Origin: Micromonospora chersina
Lineage (GTDB): Bacteria; Actinomycetota; Actinomycetes; Mycobacteriales; Micromonosporaceae
DNA length: 64,000 nucleotides
Assembly: GCF_900091475.1 (NCBI RefSeq)
Contig: NZ_FMIB01000002.1
Location: 5,022,001 to 5,086,000 of the forward strand
Direction: 5' to 3'
In this document: positions 15,601-28,167 of the stretch, one piece after another
Numbering within the stretch: position 1 is the first letter of the stretch
How the letters are laid out: each line of letters begins with the position of its first letter
Translations under genes and position numbers: made by a program
The notes under the pieces: model-generated
Told to the model about the DNA's origin: nothing
The model's database searches: none
Seen by the model: the letters and a program-made list of their open reading frames with translations, nothing else

Positions 15601-15629
15601 TTGACCTGCGCGCCTGTGGTAGGTACTCT
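15601..15629 (+). promoter_or_regulatory. Promoter of the str operon (rpsL)
   Basis: A -35 TTGACC (15601-15606) and a -10 TACTCT (15624-15629) are 17 bases apart. The start would be near 15636, leaving a leader of nearly 300 bases before rpsL. No open gene is seen in that leader. Confidence 0.7.
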
Positions 15630-15932
15630 TTCCCCTTGTGCCCGGGCCAGCCCGGGCAATGCGTGCGTGCGCCGGAACCGGTCAGCCGGTGATCGCGCGG
15701 CCGCACGACAGAGCCCCAAGACCTGGCGTCGGGAGTTTCCTGCGCCGGTGACAGAACCCGGTACGACGCGCGAGCGACCGCACCGGACCGTGACTCGGGC
15801 GACACGCCCGACCGCGGGTGCTGGGACCCCCGTCAGGTGGCCCTGGTTGGAATGTAGGAGAGCCGTCCATCAGGCCGGCTAGAGCAGACGGCGCGGTCGC
15901 CTCGCAGCGGCCGAAGGGAGCGGAGAAACCCG

Positions 15933-16307
15933 GTGCCCACCATTCAGCAGCTGGTCCGAAAGGGCCGCCAGGCCAAGACGACCAAGACCAAGACCCCGGC
16001 GCTCAAGGGGTCTCCCCAGCGGCGCGGCGTGTGCACCCGCGTGTACACCACCACCCCCAAGAAGCCGAACTCGGCGCTGCGCAAGGTCGCTCGTGTCAAG
16101 CTCAGCAGCCAGATCGAGGTGACCGCCTACATCCCCGGCGTCGGCCACAACCTGCAGGAGCACTCGATCGTGCTCGTCCGCGGCGGCCGTGTGAAGGACC
16201 TCCCCGGCGTGCGGTACAAGATCGTTCGCGGCTCGCTGGACACCCAGGGTGTCCGCAACCGCAAGCAGGCTCGCAGCCGTTACGGCGCGAAGAAGGAGAA
16301 GAGCTGA
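15933..16307 (+). CDS. rpsL: 30S ribosomal protein S12
   Basis: The 124-residue protein lies at the decoding centre and controls accuracy. Both streptomycin-determining lysines, K43 (in [13 protein letters not shown]) and K88 (in GGRVKDLPG), are wild type, so no S12-based resistance is indicated. The GTG at 15933 starts the canonical [11 protein letters not shown]. It is first in the str operon, one base ahead of rpsG. Confidence 0.99.
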   Translation: MPTIQQLVRKGRQAKTTKTKTPALKGSPQRRGVCTRVYTTTPKKPNSALRKVARVKLSSQIEVTAYIPGVGHNLQEHSIVLVRGGRVKDLPGVRYKIVRGSLDTQGVRNRKQARSRYGAKKEKS

Positions 16308-16308
16308 C

Positions 16309-16779
16309 ATGCCGCGTAAGGGACCCGCTCCGCGGAAGCCGCTGGTCGCTGACCCGGTGTACAACTCGCCGCTGGTCACCCAGCTGGTGAACAAGATCCT
16401 GCTGCGCGGCAAGCGCCAGCTCGCCGAGCGCATCGTCTACGCCGCCCTGGAGGGCTGCCGCGAGAAGTCCGGCACCGACCCCGTCGTCACGCTGAAGCGG
16501 GCGATGGACAACGTGAAGCCGACTCTCGAGGTCCGCAGCCGTCGCGTCGGTGGCGCCACCTACCAGGTTCCGGTCGAGGTCCGGCCGGCCCGCGCGACCA
16601 CCCTCGGTCTGCGCTGGCTGGTGACCTACTCCCGCGCCCGTCGCGAGAAGACCATGGTCGAGCGGCTGATGAACGAGCTGCTGGACGCGAGCAACGGCCT
16701 CGGTGCCGCCGTCAAGCGGCGCGAGGACACGCACAAGATGGCCGAGTCGAACAAGGCCTTCGCGCACTACCGCTGGTAA
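16309..16779 (+). CDS. rpsG: 30S ribosomal protein S7
   Basis: The 156-residue protein organises the head of the small subunit and contacts E-site tRNA. The sequence from [12 protein letters not shown] to KAFAHYRW is full length. The ATG lies one base after the rpsL stop and its ribosome site (GAAGGAGA) is inside rpsL, so the two are translated together. In many bacteria S7 represses this operon. A hairpin separates it from fusA. Confidence 0.99.
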   Translation: MPRKGPAPRKPLVADPVYNSPLVTQLVNKILLRGKRQLAERIVYAALEGCREKSGTDPVVTLKRAMDNVKPTLEVRSRRVGGATYQVPVEVRPARATTLGLRWLVTYSRARREKTMVERLMNELLDASNGLGAAVKRREDTHKMAESNKAFAHYRW

Positions 16780-16785
16780 CACCCT

Positions 16786-16814
16786 GGTTCCGGCGCCCAC
16801 GAGGCGCCGGAACC
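16786..16814 (+). other. Hairpin between rpsG and fusA
   Basis: A 12-bp perfect stem (16786-16797 with 16803-16814) has a CACGA loop. It starts six bases after the rpsG stop and may act as a partial terminator or mRNA end inside the str operon. Confidence 0.65.
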
Positions 16815-16854
16815 GCCACCAGTTGTGTCTAGACGACGATAAGTAGGGATTGAA

Positions 16855-18951
<2,097 letters not shown>

Positions 18952-19174
18952 CGCTCACCTGAGCTGATCCGTTGATCCGGGGCCGGTCGCGGGAGGGTTC
19001 TCCCGCCCGCGGCCACCTCGGTCGGATTGTGTGAATCCGGGCCTGTAGGCTTCATCGCCGCAGAACCCACAAAGGCTCTCCGGCCAGCAGGCCGGAAAGG
19101 CTGTCGACAGAGTCCTAAGCGCCGACCCGGCGCGCCGGGGCGAACGAACCAAGAAAGTCCACAGGAGGACACCA

Positions 19175-20368
19175 GTGGCGAAGGCGAAGTTCGAGCGGAC
19201 TAAGCCGCACGTCAACATCGGCACCATTGGTCACATCGACCACGGTAAGACGACGCTGACGGCGGCCATCACCAAGGTCCTGCACGACCAGTTCCCGGAC
19301 CTCAACCCGTACACGCCGTTCGATGAGATCGACAAGGCGCCGGAGGAGAAGGCCCGCGGCATCACGATCTCCATCGCGCACGTCGAGTACCAGACCGAGG
19401 CGCGTCACTACGCGCACGTCGACTGCCCCGGTCACGCCGACTACATCAAGAACATGATCACCGGTGCCGCCCAGATGGACGGCGCGATCCTGGTGGTGGC
19501 GGCGACCGACGGCCCGATGCCGCAGACCCGCGAGCACGTGCTGCTGGCCCGTCAGGTCGGTGTGCCGTACATCGTCGTGGCGCTCAACAAGAGCGACATG
19601 GTCGACGACGAGGAGCTCCTGGAGCTCGTCGAGCTCGAGGTCCGCGAGCTGCTCTCGTCGCAGGAGTACCCGGGTGACGACCTGCCGGTCGTCCGGGTCT
19701 CGGCGCTGAAGGCCCTCGAGGGTGACCCCGAGTGGACCGGCAAGCTCATGGACCTCATGAACGCTGTCGACACCGCGATCCCGCAGCCGGAGCGCGAGAC
19801 CGAGAAGCCGTTCCTGATGCCGATCGAGGACGTGTTCACGATCACCGGTCGTGGCACCGTCGTCACCGGTCGCGCCGAGCGCGGCATCCTCAAGCCGAAC
19901 GAGGAGGTGGAGATCGTCGGCATCCGCGAGAAGTCGATGAAGACCACCTGCACCGGCATCGAGATGTTCCGCAAGCTGCTCGACGAGGCCCGGGCCGGCG
20001 AGAACGTTGGTCTGCTCCTCCGCGGCATCAAGCGCGAGGACGTCGAGCGCGGCATGGTCGTCATCAAGCCGGGCACCACGACCCCGCACACGGAGTTCGA
20101 GGCCACGGTCTACATCCTCTCCAAGGAGGAGGGCGGCCGGCACACCCCGTTCTTCCAGAACTACCGTCCGCAGTTCTACTTCCGGACCACGGACGTCACC
20201 GGCGTCGTCACGCTGCCCGAGGGCACCGAGATGGTCATGCCGGGCGACAACACCACGATGACCGTGAAGCTGATCCAGCCCATCGCGATGGAGGAGAACC
20301 TCAAGTTCGCGATCCGGGAGGGTGGCCGTACGGTCGGCGCTGGTCGCGTCACCAAGATCATCAAGTGA
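19175..20368 (+). CDS. tuf: Elongation factor Tu
   Basis: The 397-residue GTPase delivers aminoacyl-tRNA to the ribosome. [10 protein letters not shown] (about residue 19), DCPGHADY and NKSD are intact. Residues known to give elfamycin resistance in other bacteria (for example the Ala in FAIREGG and the Gly in RAGENVG) are the sensitive type. The GTG follows ACAGGAGGA. The 223-base spacer from fusA holds two small hairpins (18989-19006 and 19079-19096), so tuf may have its own control, but I found no clear promoter. Confidence 0.99.
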   Translation: MAKAKFERTKPHVNIGTIGHIDHGKTTLTAAITKVLHDQFPDLNPYTPFDEIDKAPEEKARGITISIAHVEYQTEARHYAHVDCPGHADYIKNMITGAAQMDGAILVVAATDGPMPQTREHVLLARQVGVPYIVVALNKSDMVDDEELLELVELEVRELLSSQEYPGDDLPVVRVSALKALEGDPEWTGKLMDLMNAVDTAIPQPERETEKPFLMPIEDVFTITGRGTVVTGRAERGILKPNEEVEIVGIREKSMKTTCTGIEMFRKLLDEARAGENVGLLLRGIKREDVERGMVVIKPGTTTPHTEFEATVYILSKEEGGRHTPFFQNYRPQFYFRTTDVTGVVTLPEGTEMVMPGDNTTMTVKLIQPIAMEENLKFAIREGGRTVGAGRVTKIIK

Positions 20369-20721
20369 GCTGGGTAACCCCGATTAGCGTCGCCGCCGGT
20401 CGTGCGGCATACTAGTCAGGTTGCGTAACGACGGTCGGTCGCCCGCGTCCGGTTAACGCTGGACCTCCGGGAGGCAGACAGTCTCGCGTAGGGTGGTTGA
20501 TCGCCCCTGGCGGTCAACCACCCTCGCGCGGCGTCCAGGTCGCGGTCACCGCGATCGGCGCCATGACCCACCGCGTGGTCGGAAATCGCTCCGGAGTCCC
20601 GGGGCGGAGCCTGGCCCACGGGCGCGACACGCCCGACCGCGGGGGTCGGCGAAGTGGGCCTGTGCCAGCCGGTACAGGCGCCCGCAACACAGCGGCATCG
20701 AGAGAAGGAACAGAAGCCACC
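20369..20721 (+). promoter_or_regulatory. Gene-free leader of the S10 operon with a strong hairpin
   Basis: There is no gene between tuf and rpsJ. The main element is a hairpin at 20491-20523: ten perfect pairs, then a T-G wobble, four more pairs, and a CCT triloop. It could terminate tuf or act as an S10-operon leader structure, since L4 controls this operon through its leader in some bacteria. A weak promoter candidate lies upstream: TTAGCG (20384-20389), 18 bases, CATACT (20408-20413). The rpsJ ribosome site is GAGAAGGAA (20702-20710). Confidence 0.5.
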
Positions 20722-21030
20722 ATGGCGGGACAGAAGATCCGCATCCGGCTCAAGGCCTATGACCACGAGGTCGTCGACTCCTCGGCTCGGAAGATCGTCG
20801 AGACGGTGACGCGTACCGGGGCGCAGGTCGCTGGCCCGGTGCCGCTGCCCACGGAGATCAACCGTTTCTGCGTTATCCGCTCGCCGCACAAGTACAAGGA
20901 CTCGCGCGAGCACTTCGAGATGCGCACGCACAAGCGTCTGATCGACATCATCGACCCGACCCCGAAGACGGTCGACTCGCTCATGCGCCTCGACCTGCCG
21001 GCTGGCGTCGACATCGAGATCAAGCTGTAG
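20722..21030 (+). CDS. rpsJ: 30S ribosomal protein S10
   Basis: The 102-residue protein is part of the small-subunit head and also the partner of NusB in antitermination. [19 protein letters not shown] to DIEIKL is full length. The frame is open from 20497, but the canonical N-terminus begins at ATG 20722. It is the first gene of the S10/spc operon, which runs without a promoter-sized gap to rplO. Confidence 0.99.
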
Positions 21031-21041
21031 GGACCGGACAA

Positions 21042-21707
21042 ATGGACAGGCAAGTCAAGGGGATCCTGGGCGCAAAGCTCGGCATGACCCAGGTCTGGGA
21101 CAACAACCGCGTTGTTCCCGTGACCGTGGTTCAGGCCGGCCCGTGCGTCGTGAGCCAGGTTCGTAGCGCCGACAAGGACGGTTACTCCGCGGTCCAGCTG
21201 GCGTACGGGGCCATCGACCCGCGCAAGGTCAAGAAGCCGCTCGCCGGGCACTACGCCAAGGCGGACGTCGCACCGCGCCGGCACATCGTCGAGCTGCGCA
21301 CCACCGACGCCGCGGACTACTCGCCGGGCCAGGAGGTCACGGTCGAGGAGTTCCCGGCCGGCGTGACCATCGACGTCACCGGCAAGACCAAGGGCAAGGG
21401 TTACGCCGGCCCGATGAAGCGGCACGGCTTCCACGGTCTGCGCGCCAGCCACGGTGTGGAGCGCAAGCACCGCTCGCCGGGCTCGATCGGCGCCTGCGCG
21501 ACCCCGGGTCGCGTCTTCAAGGGCACCCGGATGGCGGGTCGGATGGGTGGCGTTCGCTACACCGTCCAGAACCTGACCGTCCAGGCGGTCGACACCGAGA
21601 ACAACCTCCTGCTCGTCCGCGGCGCCATTCCCGGCCCCAAGGGCGCGCTGGTCCTGGTCCGTACCGCGGCCAAGACCAAGGTGAAGAAGGGCGGTGCGGC
21701 CAAGTGA
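21042..21707 (+). CDS. rplC: 50S ribosomal protein L3
   Basis: The 221-residue protein reaches toward the peptidyl transferase centre. The GTGRAxGV-type loop region appears as RRMGHGGHR-like [13 protein letters not shown] and [23 protein letters not shown]. Length is normal. Its last codon and stop overlap the rplD start by four bases. Confidence 0.98.
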   Translation: MDRQVKGILGAKLGMTQVWDNNRVVPVTVVQAGPCVVSQVRSADKDGYSAVQLAYGAIDPRKVKKPLAGHYAKADVAPRRHIVELRTTDAADYSPGQEVTVEEFPAGVTIDVTGKTKGKGYAGPMKRHGFHGLRASHGVERKHRSPGSIGACATPGRVFKGTRMAGRMGGVRYTVQNLTVQAVDTENNLLLVRGAIPGPKGALVLVRTAAKTKVKKGGAAK

Positions 21708-22354
21708 CCACCGTTGACGTCCTCAACGTCGAAGGCGCCAAGAGCGGCTCCGTCGAGCTGCCGGCCGACATCTTCGACGTCCAGGCCAACATCCCGCTGA
21801 TGCACCAGGTCGTGGTGGCTCAGCTGGCGGCGGCCCGGCAGGGCACGCACAAGGCCAAGACCCGCGGCGAGGTCTCCGGTGGAGGCAAGAAGCCGTACAA
21901 GCAGAAGGGCACCGGTCGTGCCCGCCAGGGCTCGACCCGCGCGCCGCAGTTCGCCGGCGGTGGCGTGGTCCACGGCCCGGTGCCGCGCGACTACAGCCAG
22001 CGCACCCCGAAGAAGATGAAGGCCGCCGCCCTGCGTGGCGCCCTCTCCGACCGGGCGCGCGCCGGCCAGGTGCACGTCGTCGAGGCGTTCGTCTCGGGCG
22101 AGAAGCCGTCGACCAAGGCCGCGCTGGCCACGCTGGCGAAGGCGACCGAGGCCCGTCGGGTCCTGGTCGTGCTGAGCAGCACCGACGAGCTGAACTGGGT
22201 GTCGCTGCGCAACGAGCCGCGGGTGCACCTGATCGAGGCCGGCCAGCTCAACACGTACGACGTGCTGGTGGCCGACGACGTGGTCTTCACGAAGGAGGCC
22301 CTGGACGAGTTCCTGGGCGTTCCCGCCGAGACCACCGAGGAGGGTGGCAAGTGA
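21704..22354 (+). CDS. rplD: 50S ribosomal protein L4
   Basis: The 216-residue protein lines the exit tunnel with its basic loop ([20 protein letters not shown], about residues 48-67). L4 is the operon repressor in Escherichia coli; whether it does this here is unknown. The GTG overlaps the rplC stop (GTGA), and its own stop overlaps rplW in the same way. Confidence 0.98.
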   Translation: MTTVDVLNVEGAKSGSVELPADIFDVQANIPLMHQVVVAQLAAARQGTHKAKTRGEVSGGGKKPYKQKGTGRARQGSTRAPQFAGGGVVHGPVPRDYSQRTPKKMKAAALRGALSDRARAGQVHVVEAFVSGEKPSTKAALATLAKATEARRVLVVLSSTDELNWVSLRNEPRVHLIEAGQLNTYDVLVADDVVFTKEALDEFLGVPAETTEEGGK

Positions 22355-22653
22355 GCACGATCGCCGATCCGCGCGACATCATCGTCGCCCCGGTCGTCTC
22401 GGAGAAGAGCTACAGCGAGCTGAACCGGAACTGGTACACCTTCCTGGTGCACCCGGACGCCAACAAGACCGAGATCAAGATCGCTATCCAGCAGATCTTC
22501 AACGTCCGCGTCCTGACGGTCAACACGCTCAACCGCGAGGGCAAGCGCAAGCGCACCAAGACCGGTTTCGGTCAGCGCAAGTCGACCAAGCGGGCGATCG
22601 TGAAGCTGGCTGACGGTGACCGTATCGAGGCCTTCGGCGGCCCGGTCAGCTGA
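22351..22653 (+). CDS. rplW: 50S ribosomal protein L23
   Basis: The 100-residue protein sits at the tunnel exit and is the docking site for signal recognition particle and trigger factor. The sequence [20 protein letters not shown] and the C-terminal [15 protein letters not shown] are typical. It starts at GTG 22351, overlapping rplD by four bases. Confidence 0.98.
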   Translation: MSTIADPRDIIVAPVVSEKSYSELNRNWYTFLVHPDANKTEIKIAIQQIFNVRVLTVNTLNREGKRKRTKTGFGQRKSTKRAIVKLADGDRIEAFGGPVS

Positions 22654-22665
22654 GGGGTGTAGACA

Positions 22666-23505
22666 ATGGCTATCCGTAAGTACAAGCCGACGACGCCGGG
22701 CCGGCGTGGCTCGAGCGTCGCCGACTTCGCCGAGATCACCCGGTCGACGCCCGAGAAGTCGCTGCTGGCTCCGCTGCCGAAGAAGGGCGGACGCAACGCC
22801 CACGGCCGGATCACCACCCGGCACCACGGTGGCGGCCACAAGCGGCAGTACCGCCTGATCGACTTCAAGCGGGTCGACAAGGACGGCGTGCCGGCGAAGG
22901 TCGCGCACATCGAGTACGACCCGAACCGCACCGCGCGCATCGCGCTGCTGCACTACGCCGACGGCGAGAAGCGCTACATCATCGCGCCGAAGGACCTGAA
23001 GCAGGGTGACCGGGTGGAGTCGGGGCCGAGCGCCGACATCAAGCCGGGCAACAACCTGCCGCTGCGCAACATCCCGGTCGGTACCACCGTCCACAACGTG
23101 GAGCTGCGTCCGGGCGGCGGCGCCAAGCTGGCCCGTTCGGCCGGCGTCGGCATCCAGCTGCTCGGCCGTGAGGGCGCGTACGCGACCCTCCGCATGCCGT
23201 CCGGTGAGATCCGGCGCGTCGACGTGCGCTGCCGCGCCAGCGTCGGCGAGATCGGCAACGCCGACCAGTCGAACATCAACTGGGGTAAGGCCGGCCGGAT
23301 GCGGTGGAAGGGCAAGCGCCCGACCGTCCGTGGTGTCGCCATGAACCCGGTCGACCACCCGCACGGTGGTGGTGAGGGTAAGACCTCCGGTGGTCGCCAC
23401 CCGGTCAACCCGCAGGGTAAGCCCGAGGGCCGCACCCGTCGTAAGGGCCAGCCGAGCGACCGGCTGATCGTCCGCCGCCGCTACGCCACGCGTAAGCGCG
23501 GCTGA
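22666..23505 (+). CDS. rplB: 50S ribosomal protein L2
   Basis: The 279-residue protein is needed for subunit joining and peptidyl transfer. The conserved C-terminal [13 protein letters not shown] motif (about residues 226-238) is intact, with the catalytically important histidine. It follows rplW after 12 bases and precedes rpsS by 12 bases. Confidence 0.99.
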   Translation: MAIRKYKPTTPGRRGSSVADFAEITRSTPEKSLLAPLPKKGGRNAHGRITTRHHGGGHKRQYRLIDFKRVDKDGVPAKVAHIEYDPNRTARIALLHYADGEKRYIIAPKDLKQGDRVESGPSADIKPGNNLPLRNIPVGTTVHNVELRPGGGAKLARSAGVGIQLLGREGAYATLRMPSGEIRRVDVRCRASVGEIGNADQSNINWGKAGRMRWKGKRPTVRGVAMNPVDHPHGGGEGKTSGGRHPVNPQGKPEGRTRRKGQPSDRLIVRRRYATRKRG

Positions 23506-23517
23506 GGGAGATAAGAC

Positions 23518-23799
23518 ATGCCTCGCAGCCTGAAGAAGGGCCCGTTCGTCGACGACCACCTGCTCAAGAAGGTGGAGACGCAGAACGACAAGGGCTCGAA
23601 GAACGTCATCAAGACCTGGTCGCGCCGCTCGACGATCATCCCGGAGATGCTGGGTCACACGATCGCCGTGCACGACGGACGTAAGCACGTCCCGGTCTTC
23701 GTGACCGAGGCCATGGTCGGGCACAAGCTCGGCGAGTTCGCGCTGACCCGCACGTTCAAGGGTCACGAGAAGGACGACCGGAAGAGCCGCCGGCGCTGA
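23518..23799 (+). CDS. rpsS: 30S ribosomal protein S19
   Basis: The 93-residue protein binds the small-subunit head near the A site. [18 protein letters not shown] and [20 protein letters not shown] are typical and full length. The ATG follows GAGGGAGATAAG. Confidence 0.99.
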   Translation: MPRSLKKGPFVDDHLLKKVETQNDKGSKNVIKTWSRRSTIIPEMLGHTIAVHDGRKHVPVFVTEAMVGHKLGEFALTRTFKGHEKDDRKSRRR

Positions 23800-23839
23800 C
23801 GCCGCGGGCATACGGATAGAGGAACAAGGGGTTACAGCG

Positions 23840-24295
23840 ATGCCAGGAAAGGGCGACGCTCCGGTGCTTCCGGGCGCGCGGGCGGTTGCGCGGCACGTGC
23901 GCATCTCGCCGATGAAGGCGCGCCGGGTGGTCAACCTCGTCCGCGGCCTGCCCGCGAAGGAGGCGCTCACGGTGCTGCAGTTCGCGCCGCAGGCTGCGAG
24001 CGAGCAGGTGTACAAGGTGCTCGCGAGCGCGATCGCCAACGCGGAGAACAACGAGCGGCTGGACCCCGACGCGCTGCTCGTCAGCGAGGCGTTCGTCGAC
24101 GAGGGCCCGACCATGAAGCGGTTCCGGCCGCGGGCGCAGGGCCGGGCGTACCGGATCCGCAAGCGGACCTGCCACATCACCGTGGCGGTCGAAGCGGTCG
24201 CGCCGGCCGCGCCGAAGAAGTCGGCGAAGAAGGCCGCCCCGGCCAAGCAGGCCGAGGCCGCTGAGGGGCAGAGCACGACGGAAGGTGCCGAGTAA
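23840..24295 (+). CDS. rplV: 50S ribosomal protein L22, with C-terminal extension
   Basis: The 151-residue protein lines the exit tunnel next to L4. The core (residues about 10-115) has [17 protein letters not shown] and the [20 protein letters not shown] hairpin that includes macrolide-relevant positions. About 35 residues rich in Lys, Ala and Glu extend it beyond the Escherichia coli length of 110. Its stop shares one base with the rpsC start. Confidence 0.98.
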   Translation: MPGKGDAPVLPGARAVARHVRISPMKARRVVNLVRGLPAKEALTVLQFAPQAASEQVYKVLASAIANAENNERLDPDALLVSEAFVDEGPTMKRFRPRAQGRAYRIRKRTCHITVAVEAVAPAAPKKSAKKAAPAKQAEAAEGQSTTEGAE

Positions 24296-25167
24296 TGGGT
24301 CAGAAGGTTCACCCCACTGGGTTCCGGCTCGGCATCTCGACCGACTGGAAGTCCCGCTGGTTCGCGGACAAGCTCTACAAGGACTACATCGGCGAGGACG
24401 TCAAGATCCGCCGCATGATGTCCAAGGGCCTCGAGCGCGCCGGGATCTCCAAGGTCGACATCGAGCGCACCCGGGACCGGGTCCGTGTCGACATCCACAC
24501 CGCCCGGCCGGGCATCGTCATCGGCCGTAAGGGTGCGGAGGCCGACCGGATCCGCGGCGAGCTGGAGAAGCTCACCGGCAAGCAGGTTCAGCTGAACATC
24601 ATCGAGGTGAAGAACCCCGAGTCGGACGCGCAGCTGGTCGCCCAGGGCGTTGCCGAGCAGCTGTCCAGCCGGGTCAGCTTCCGTCGGGCCATGCGCAAGG
24701 CGATGCAGTCCGCGATGAAGAACCCGGCCTGCAAGGGCATCCGGGTGAAGGTCTCGGGCCGTCTCGGCGGCGCCGAGATGAGCCGGACCGAGTTCTACCG
24801 CGAGGGCCGGGTTCCGCTGCACACGCTGCGGGCCAACATCGAGTACGGCTTCTTCGAGGCCCGTACCACCTTCGGCCGGATCGGCGTGAAGGTCTGGATC
24901 TACAAGGGCGACGCCGTCCCGGGCCGCGAGGCCCCGGCCGAGGCCGCCCCCTCGCGCGGTCCGCGCCGCGACCGTGGCGACCGGCCCGAGCGGCCGCGCC
25001 GTGGCCGGTCGGGTTCGTCGGGTACGACCGCCGGTGGCACCGAGGCCGGCCGGGCTGCCGCGACCACCATCGCGCAGCAGGCCGAGACGCCGAGCGGCGA
25101 GCCGGTTGACGCCGGCGCCGTCGCCGCGGCCGCCACCCAGCCGGCAGAAACGCAGCAGGAGGGCTGA
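24295..25167 (+). CDS. rpsC: 30S ribosomal protein S3, with long C-terminal tail
   Basis: The 290-residue protein forms part of the mRNA entry channel. The KH domain motif [11 protein letters not shown] (about residues 77-87) and the C-terminal domain are intact up to about residue 220. A low-complexity tail of about 60 residues, rich in Arg then Ala, Thr and Glu, follows; Escherichia coli S3 has only 233 residues. The ATG is coupled to the rplV stop (TAATG). Confidence 0.98.
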   Translation: MGQKVHPTGFRLGISTDWKSRWFADKLYKDYIGEDVKIRRMMSKGLERAGISKVDIERTRDRVRVDIHTARPGIVIGRKGAEADRIRGELEKLTGKQVQLNIIEVKNPESDAQLVAQGVAEQLSSRVSFRRAMRKAMQSAMKNPACKGIRVKVSGRLGGAEMSRTEFYREGRVPLHTLRANIEYGFFEARTTFGRIGVKVWIYKGDAVPGREAPAEAAPSRGPRRDRGDRPERPRRGRSGSSGTTAGGTEAGRAAATTIAQQAETPSGEPVDAGAVAAAATQPAETQQEG

Positions 25168-25170
25168 CAG

Positions 25171-25596
25171 ATGCTGATGCCGCGCAAGCCCCCGAAGGGC
25201 TTCCGCAAGCCGCACCACCCGGACCGCCACGGCGCGTCCAAGGGTGGTAACCGGGTGGTGTTCGGCGAGTTCGGGATCCAGGCTCTCGAGCCGGCGTACG
25301 TGACCAACCGCCAGATCGAGTCGGCGCGTATCGCGATGACCCGCCACATCAAGCGTGGCGGCAAGGTCTGGATCACGATCTTCCCGGACCAGGCCCTCAC
25401 CAAGAAGCCGGCCGAGACCCGGATGGGTTCCGGTAAGGGTTCGCCCGAGTGGTGGGTCGCCAACGTGAAGCCGGGGCGGGTTCTCTTCGAGATGTCCTTC
25501 CCCAACGAGCAGATCGCGCGAGAGGCGATGCGTCGCGCGATCCACAAGCTCCCGATGAAGTGCCGCATTGTTACGCGCGAAGTGGGTGAATCCTGA
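25171..25596 (+). CDS. rplP: 50S ribosomal protein L16
   Basis: The 141-residue protein helps position A-site tRNA and is the target region for evernimicin-type resistance in other bacteria. [13 protein letters not shown] matches the canonical L16 N-terminus, and AGGAGGG (25157-25163) is correctly spaced for ATG 25171 rather than the ATG at 25177. The stop overlaps the rpmC start by one base. Confidence 0.98.
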   Translation: MLMPRKPPKGFRKPHHPDRHGASKGGNRVVFGEFGIQALEPAYVTNRQIESARIAMTRHIKRGGKVWITIFPDQALTKKPAETRMGSGKGSPEWWVANVKPGRVLFEMSFPNEQIAREAMRRAIHKLPMKCRIVTREVGES

Positions 25597-25832
25597 TGGC
25601 AGCGGGCGTCAAGGCCTCCGAGCTGCGTGAGCTCTCCGAGGAGGAGCTGGTCACGAAGCTGCGCGAGGCGAAGGCGGAGCTGTTCAACCTCCGCGTGCAG
25701 GCCGCAACCGGGCAGCTGGACAACAACCGGCGGCTGCAGGTCATCCGTCGGGAGATCGCCCGGATCTACACGATCATGCGTGAGCGTGAGCTGGGTCTCT
25801 CGGCCGCGCCGACTGAGGTGACTGCATCATGA
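25596..25832 (+). CDS. rpmC: 50S ribosomal protein L29
   Basis: The 78-residue helical protein sits by L23 at the tunnel exit. [20 protein letters not shown] is the usual first helix and [15 protein letters not shown] the second. The ATG shares a base with the rplP stop and the end overlaps rpsQ by four bases. Confidence 0.98.
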   Translation: MAAGVKASELRELSEEELVTKLREAKAELFNLRVQAATGQLDNNRRLQVIRREIARIYTIMRERELGLSAAPTEVTAS

Positions 25833-26107
25833 GTGAGAACACCACCGCCGCCACCGCGCGGGCCCGCCGCAAGGTGCGTGAGGGCCTCGTGGTCAGCGAC
25901 AAGATGGAAAAGACCGTCGTGGTCGAGGTCGAGGACCGGGTCAAGCACGCGCTGTACGGCAAGATCATGCGCCGGACCAGCAAGCTGAAGGTCCACGACG
26001 AGCAGAACTCGGCCGGCATCGGCGACCGGGTCCTGATCATGGAGACCCGGCCGCTGTCCGCCACCAAGCGGTGGCGGCTCGTGGAGATCCTCGAGAAGGC
26101 CAAGTAG
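25829..26107 (+). CDS. rpsQ: 30S ribosomal protein S17
   Basis: The 92-residue protein is an early small-subunit assembly factor. The core [20 protein letters not shown] and [22 protein letters not shown] are typical. It starts at ATG 25829 overlapping rpmC by four bases. It closes the tightly packed half of the cluster; a 98-base spacer with a hairpin follows. Confidence 0.98.
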   Translation: MSENTTAATARARRKVREGLVVSDKMEKTVVVEVEDRVKHALYGKIMRRTSKLKVHDEQNSAGIGDRVLIMETRPLSATKRWRLVEILEKAK

Positions 26108-26155
26108 CGAAGGCTCGAGCTCGGCCGGGTTCGGTCGGGCGCAGGTTCCGCCAGG

Positions 26156-26181
26156 CTCCGGCCGCCCCCGGGCGGCCGGAG
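26156..26181 (+). other. Hairpin between rpsQ and rplN
   Basis: An 11-bp perfect stem (26156-26166 with 26171-26181) has a CCCG loop, 24 bases before the rplN start. It marks the S10/spc boundary and may modulate transcription through it. Confidence 0.65.
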
Positions 26182-26205
26182 AACCGGCAGACATAGGAGA
26201 TAGAC

Positions 26206-26574
26206 GTGATTCAGCAGGAGTCGCGACTGCGCGTCGCCGACAACACGGGTGCCCGGGAGATCCTGTGCATCCGGGTTCTCGGTGGCTCCGGTCGGCGCTA
26301 CGCGAGCATCGGCGACGTCATCGTGGCCACGGTCAAGGACGCGATCCCCGGTGCCGGTGTGAAGAAGGGCGACGTCGTCAAGGCCGTCGTCGTTCGCACC
26401 GCCAAGGAGAAGCGGCGGCCGGACGGCTCGTACATCCGCTTCGACGAGAACGCCGCCGTCATCATCAAGGACGGTGGGGACCCGCGCGGTACCCGCATCT
26501 TCGGCCCGGTGGGCCGCGAGCTGCGGGACAAGCGGTTCATGAAGATCATCTCTCTCGCGCCGGAGGTGTTGTGA
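26206..26574 (+). CDS. rplN: 50S ribosomal protein L14
   Basis: The 122-residue protein lies at the subunit interface. [18 protein letters not shown] is the canonical start at GTG 26206, after ATAGGAGATAG. The stop overlaps the rplX GTG. Confidence 0.99.
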   Translation: MIQQESRLRVADNTGAREILCIRVLGGSGRRYASIGDVIVATVKDAIPGAGVKKGDVVKAVVVRTAKEKRRPDGSYIRFDENAAVIIKDGGDPRGTRIFGPVGRELRDKRFMKIISLAPEVL

Positions 26575-26891
26575 CCGTGAAGGTCAAGAAGGGCGACACG
26601 GTCGTCGTCATCGCCGGCAAGGACAAGGGTGCCAAGGGTAAGGTCATCGCGGCCTACCCGCGGCAGGACAAGGTCCTGGTCGAGGGCGTGAACCGGGTCA
26701 AGAAGCACACCCGCATCAGCACCACCCAGCGTGGCGCCAAGACCGGTGGCATCGTCACCCAGGAGGCCCCGATCCACGTCTCGAACGTGCAGGTCCTGGA
26801 CTCCGACGGCAAGCCGACCCGGGTCGGTTACCGGATCGACGACAACGGCCAGAAGGTCCGCATCGCGCGTAGCACCGGTAAGGACCTCTGA
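26571..26891 (+). CDS. rplX: 50S ribosomal protein L24
   Basis: The 106-residue assembly-initiator protein has the KOW motif [20 protein letters not shown] near its start. The GTG at 26571 overlaps the rplN stop (GTGA); a second GTG at 26577 is also possible. The end overlaps rplE by one base. Confidence 0.97.
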   Translation: MTVKVKKGDTVVVIAGKDKGAKGKVIAAYPRQDKVLVEGVNRVKKHTRISTTQRGAKTGGIVTQEAPIHVSNVQVLDSDGKPTRVGYRIDDNGQKVRIARSTGKDL

Positions 26892-27460
26892 TGACCACGG
26901 CTACCGAAACCAAGACCCTGCCGCGCCTCAAGGAGCGGTACCGCAACGAGGTCGTGGCGAAGCTGCAGGAGCAGTACAGCTACGGCAACCCCATGCAGGT
27001 GCCCGGGCTCGTCAAGATCGTCGTCAACATGGGTGTCGGCGAGGCTGCTCGCGACGCCAAGCTGATCGACGGCGCGGTCCGCGACCTGGCCACCATCACC
27101 GGCCAGAAGCCGCTGGTGCGTCGGGCGACCAAGTCCATCGCGCAGTTCAAGCTCCGCGAGGGCATGCCGATCGGCGCGAAGGTCACCCTCCGCGGCGACC
27201 GGATGTGGGAGTTCCTGGACCGGCTGCTCTCGATCGCGCTGCCGCGTATCCGTGACTTCCGCGGCCTGGACGGGCGCAAGCTCGACGGCCACGGCAACTA
27301 CACGTTCGGTCTGACCGAGCAGTCGGTGTTCCACGAGATCGACCAGGACAAGATCGATCGCCAGCGGGGCATGGACATCACGGTGGTCACGACCGCCACG
27401 ACCGACGACGAGGGCCGGGCGCTGCTCAAGCTCCTGGGCTTCCCGTTCAAGGAGAACTGA
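26891..27460 (+). CDS. rplE: 50S ribosomal protein L5
   Basis: The 189-residue protein binds 5S rRNA and contacts the small-subunit head. The conserved [14 protein letters not shown] (about residues 40-53) and [13 protein letters not shown] are present. It starts at ATG 26891 and ends one base before rpsZ. Confidence 0.99.
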   Translation: MTTATETKTLPRLKERYRNEVVAKLQEQYSYGNPMQVPGLVKIVVNMGVGEAARDAKLIDGAVRDLATITGQKPLVRRATKSIAQFKLREGMPIGAKVTLRGDRMWEFLDRLLSIALPRIRDFRGLDGRKLDGHGNYTFGLTEQSVFHEIDQDKIDRQRGMDITVVTTATTDDEGRALLKLLGFPFKEN

Positions 27461-27461
27461 G

Positions 27462-27647
27462 ATGGCCAAGAAGGCGCTGATCCTCAAGGCGGCCGCGAAG
27501 CCGAAGTTCTCGGTTCGCGCGTACACCCGCTGCCAGCGGTGCGGGCGTCCGAAGGCGGTCTACCGCAAGTTCGGTCTCTGCCGGGTGTGCATCCGGGAGA
27601 TGGCCCACCGCGGTGAGCTGCCCGGCGTGTCCAAGGCTTCCTGGTAA
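27462..27647 (+). CDS. rpsZ: 30S ribosomal protein S14, zinc-binding type Z
   Basis: The 61-residue short form of S14 keeps two CxxC pairs (CQRCG and CRVC, residues about 24-43) that hold zinc. Many actinobacteria also carry a zinc-free S14 elsewhere for zinc starvation; none is in this window. [20 protein letters not shown] is typical. Confidence 0.97.
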   Translation: MAKKALILKAAAKPKFSVRAYTRCQRCGRPKAVYRKFGLCRVCIREMAHRGELPGVSKASW

Positions 27648-27695
27648 TAGCCCGGCGCGCTTCGCGCGTCAGCTGAACTGTCTCTTCGCCGTAGG

Positions 27696-27714
27696 CCCCG
27701 GGCCTGGCCCGGGG
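27696..27714 (+). other. Small GC hairpin between rpsZ and rpsH
   Basis: A seven-pair stem (27696-27702 with 27708-27714) lies in the 96-base spacer, 30 bases before the rpsH start. Function uncertain. Confidence 0.4.
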
Positions 27715-27743
27715 AACCCCGGCGAGAAAGGTTGACGAATTTC

Positions 27744-28151
27744 ATGACGATGACCGACCCGATCGCAGACATGCTCACGCGTCTGCGTAACGCCAACCAG
27801 GCGTACCACGACCGGGTGACCATGCCCTACTCGAAGATCAAGGCGAACATCGCCGAGGTCCTCAAGGCCGAGGGTTACATCGCCACCTGGTCGGTCGAGG
27901 AGCCCGAGGAGGGCGCCGTCGGCAAGCGACTGGTCGTCGAGCTGAAGTACGGCCAGAACCGGGAGCGGAGCCTGGCCGGCATCAAGCGCGTGTCCAAGCC
28001 CGGTCTCCGGGTGTACGCCAAGTCGGACGGGCTCCCGCGGGTGCTCGGCGGGCTGGGCGTGGCGATCATTTCGACGTCCCAGGGGCTGCTCACCGACCGG
28101 CAGGCCCGCAAGCGGAGCGTTGGCGGGGAAGTCCTCGCCTTCGTCTGGTAA
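27744..28151 (+). CDS. rpsH: 30S ribosomal protein S8
   Basis: The 135-residue protein binds 16S rRNA early in assembly and is the spc-operon repressor in Escherichia coli. [20 protein letters not shown] is the canonical N-terminus at ATG 27744; an in-frame TTG at 27732 is less likely. It precedes rplF by 16 bases. Confidence 0.98.
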   Translation: MTMTDPIADMLTRLRNANQAYHDRVTMPYSKIKANIAEVLKAEGYIATWSVEEPEEGAVGKRLVVELKYGQNRERSLAGIKRVSKPGLRVYAKSDGLPRVLGGLGVAIISTSQGLLTDRQARKRSVGGEVLAFVW

Positions 28152-28167
28152 CGGGAGACAGGTAGAA

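Noticed and set aside
15933..16307. Streptomycin-resistance change in rpsL
   Set aside because: K43 and K88 are both present as lysine, so no such change is seen.
19175..20368. Elfamycin-resistance changes in tuf
   Set aside because: The residues checked by motif (Ala in FAIREGG, Gly in RAGENVG, Val in GTVVTGR) are the sensitive type.
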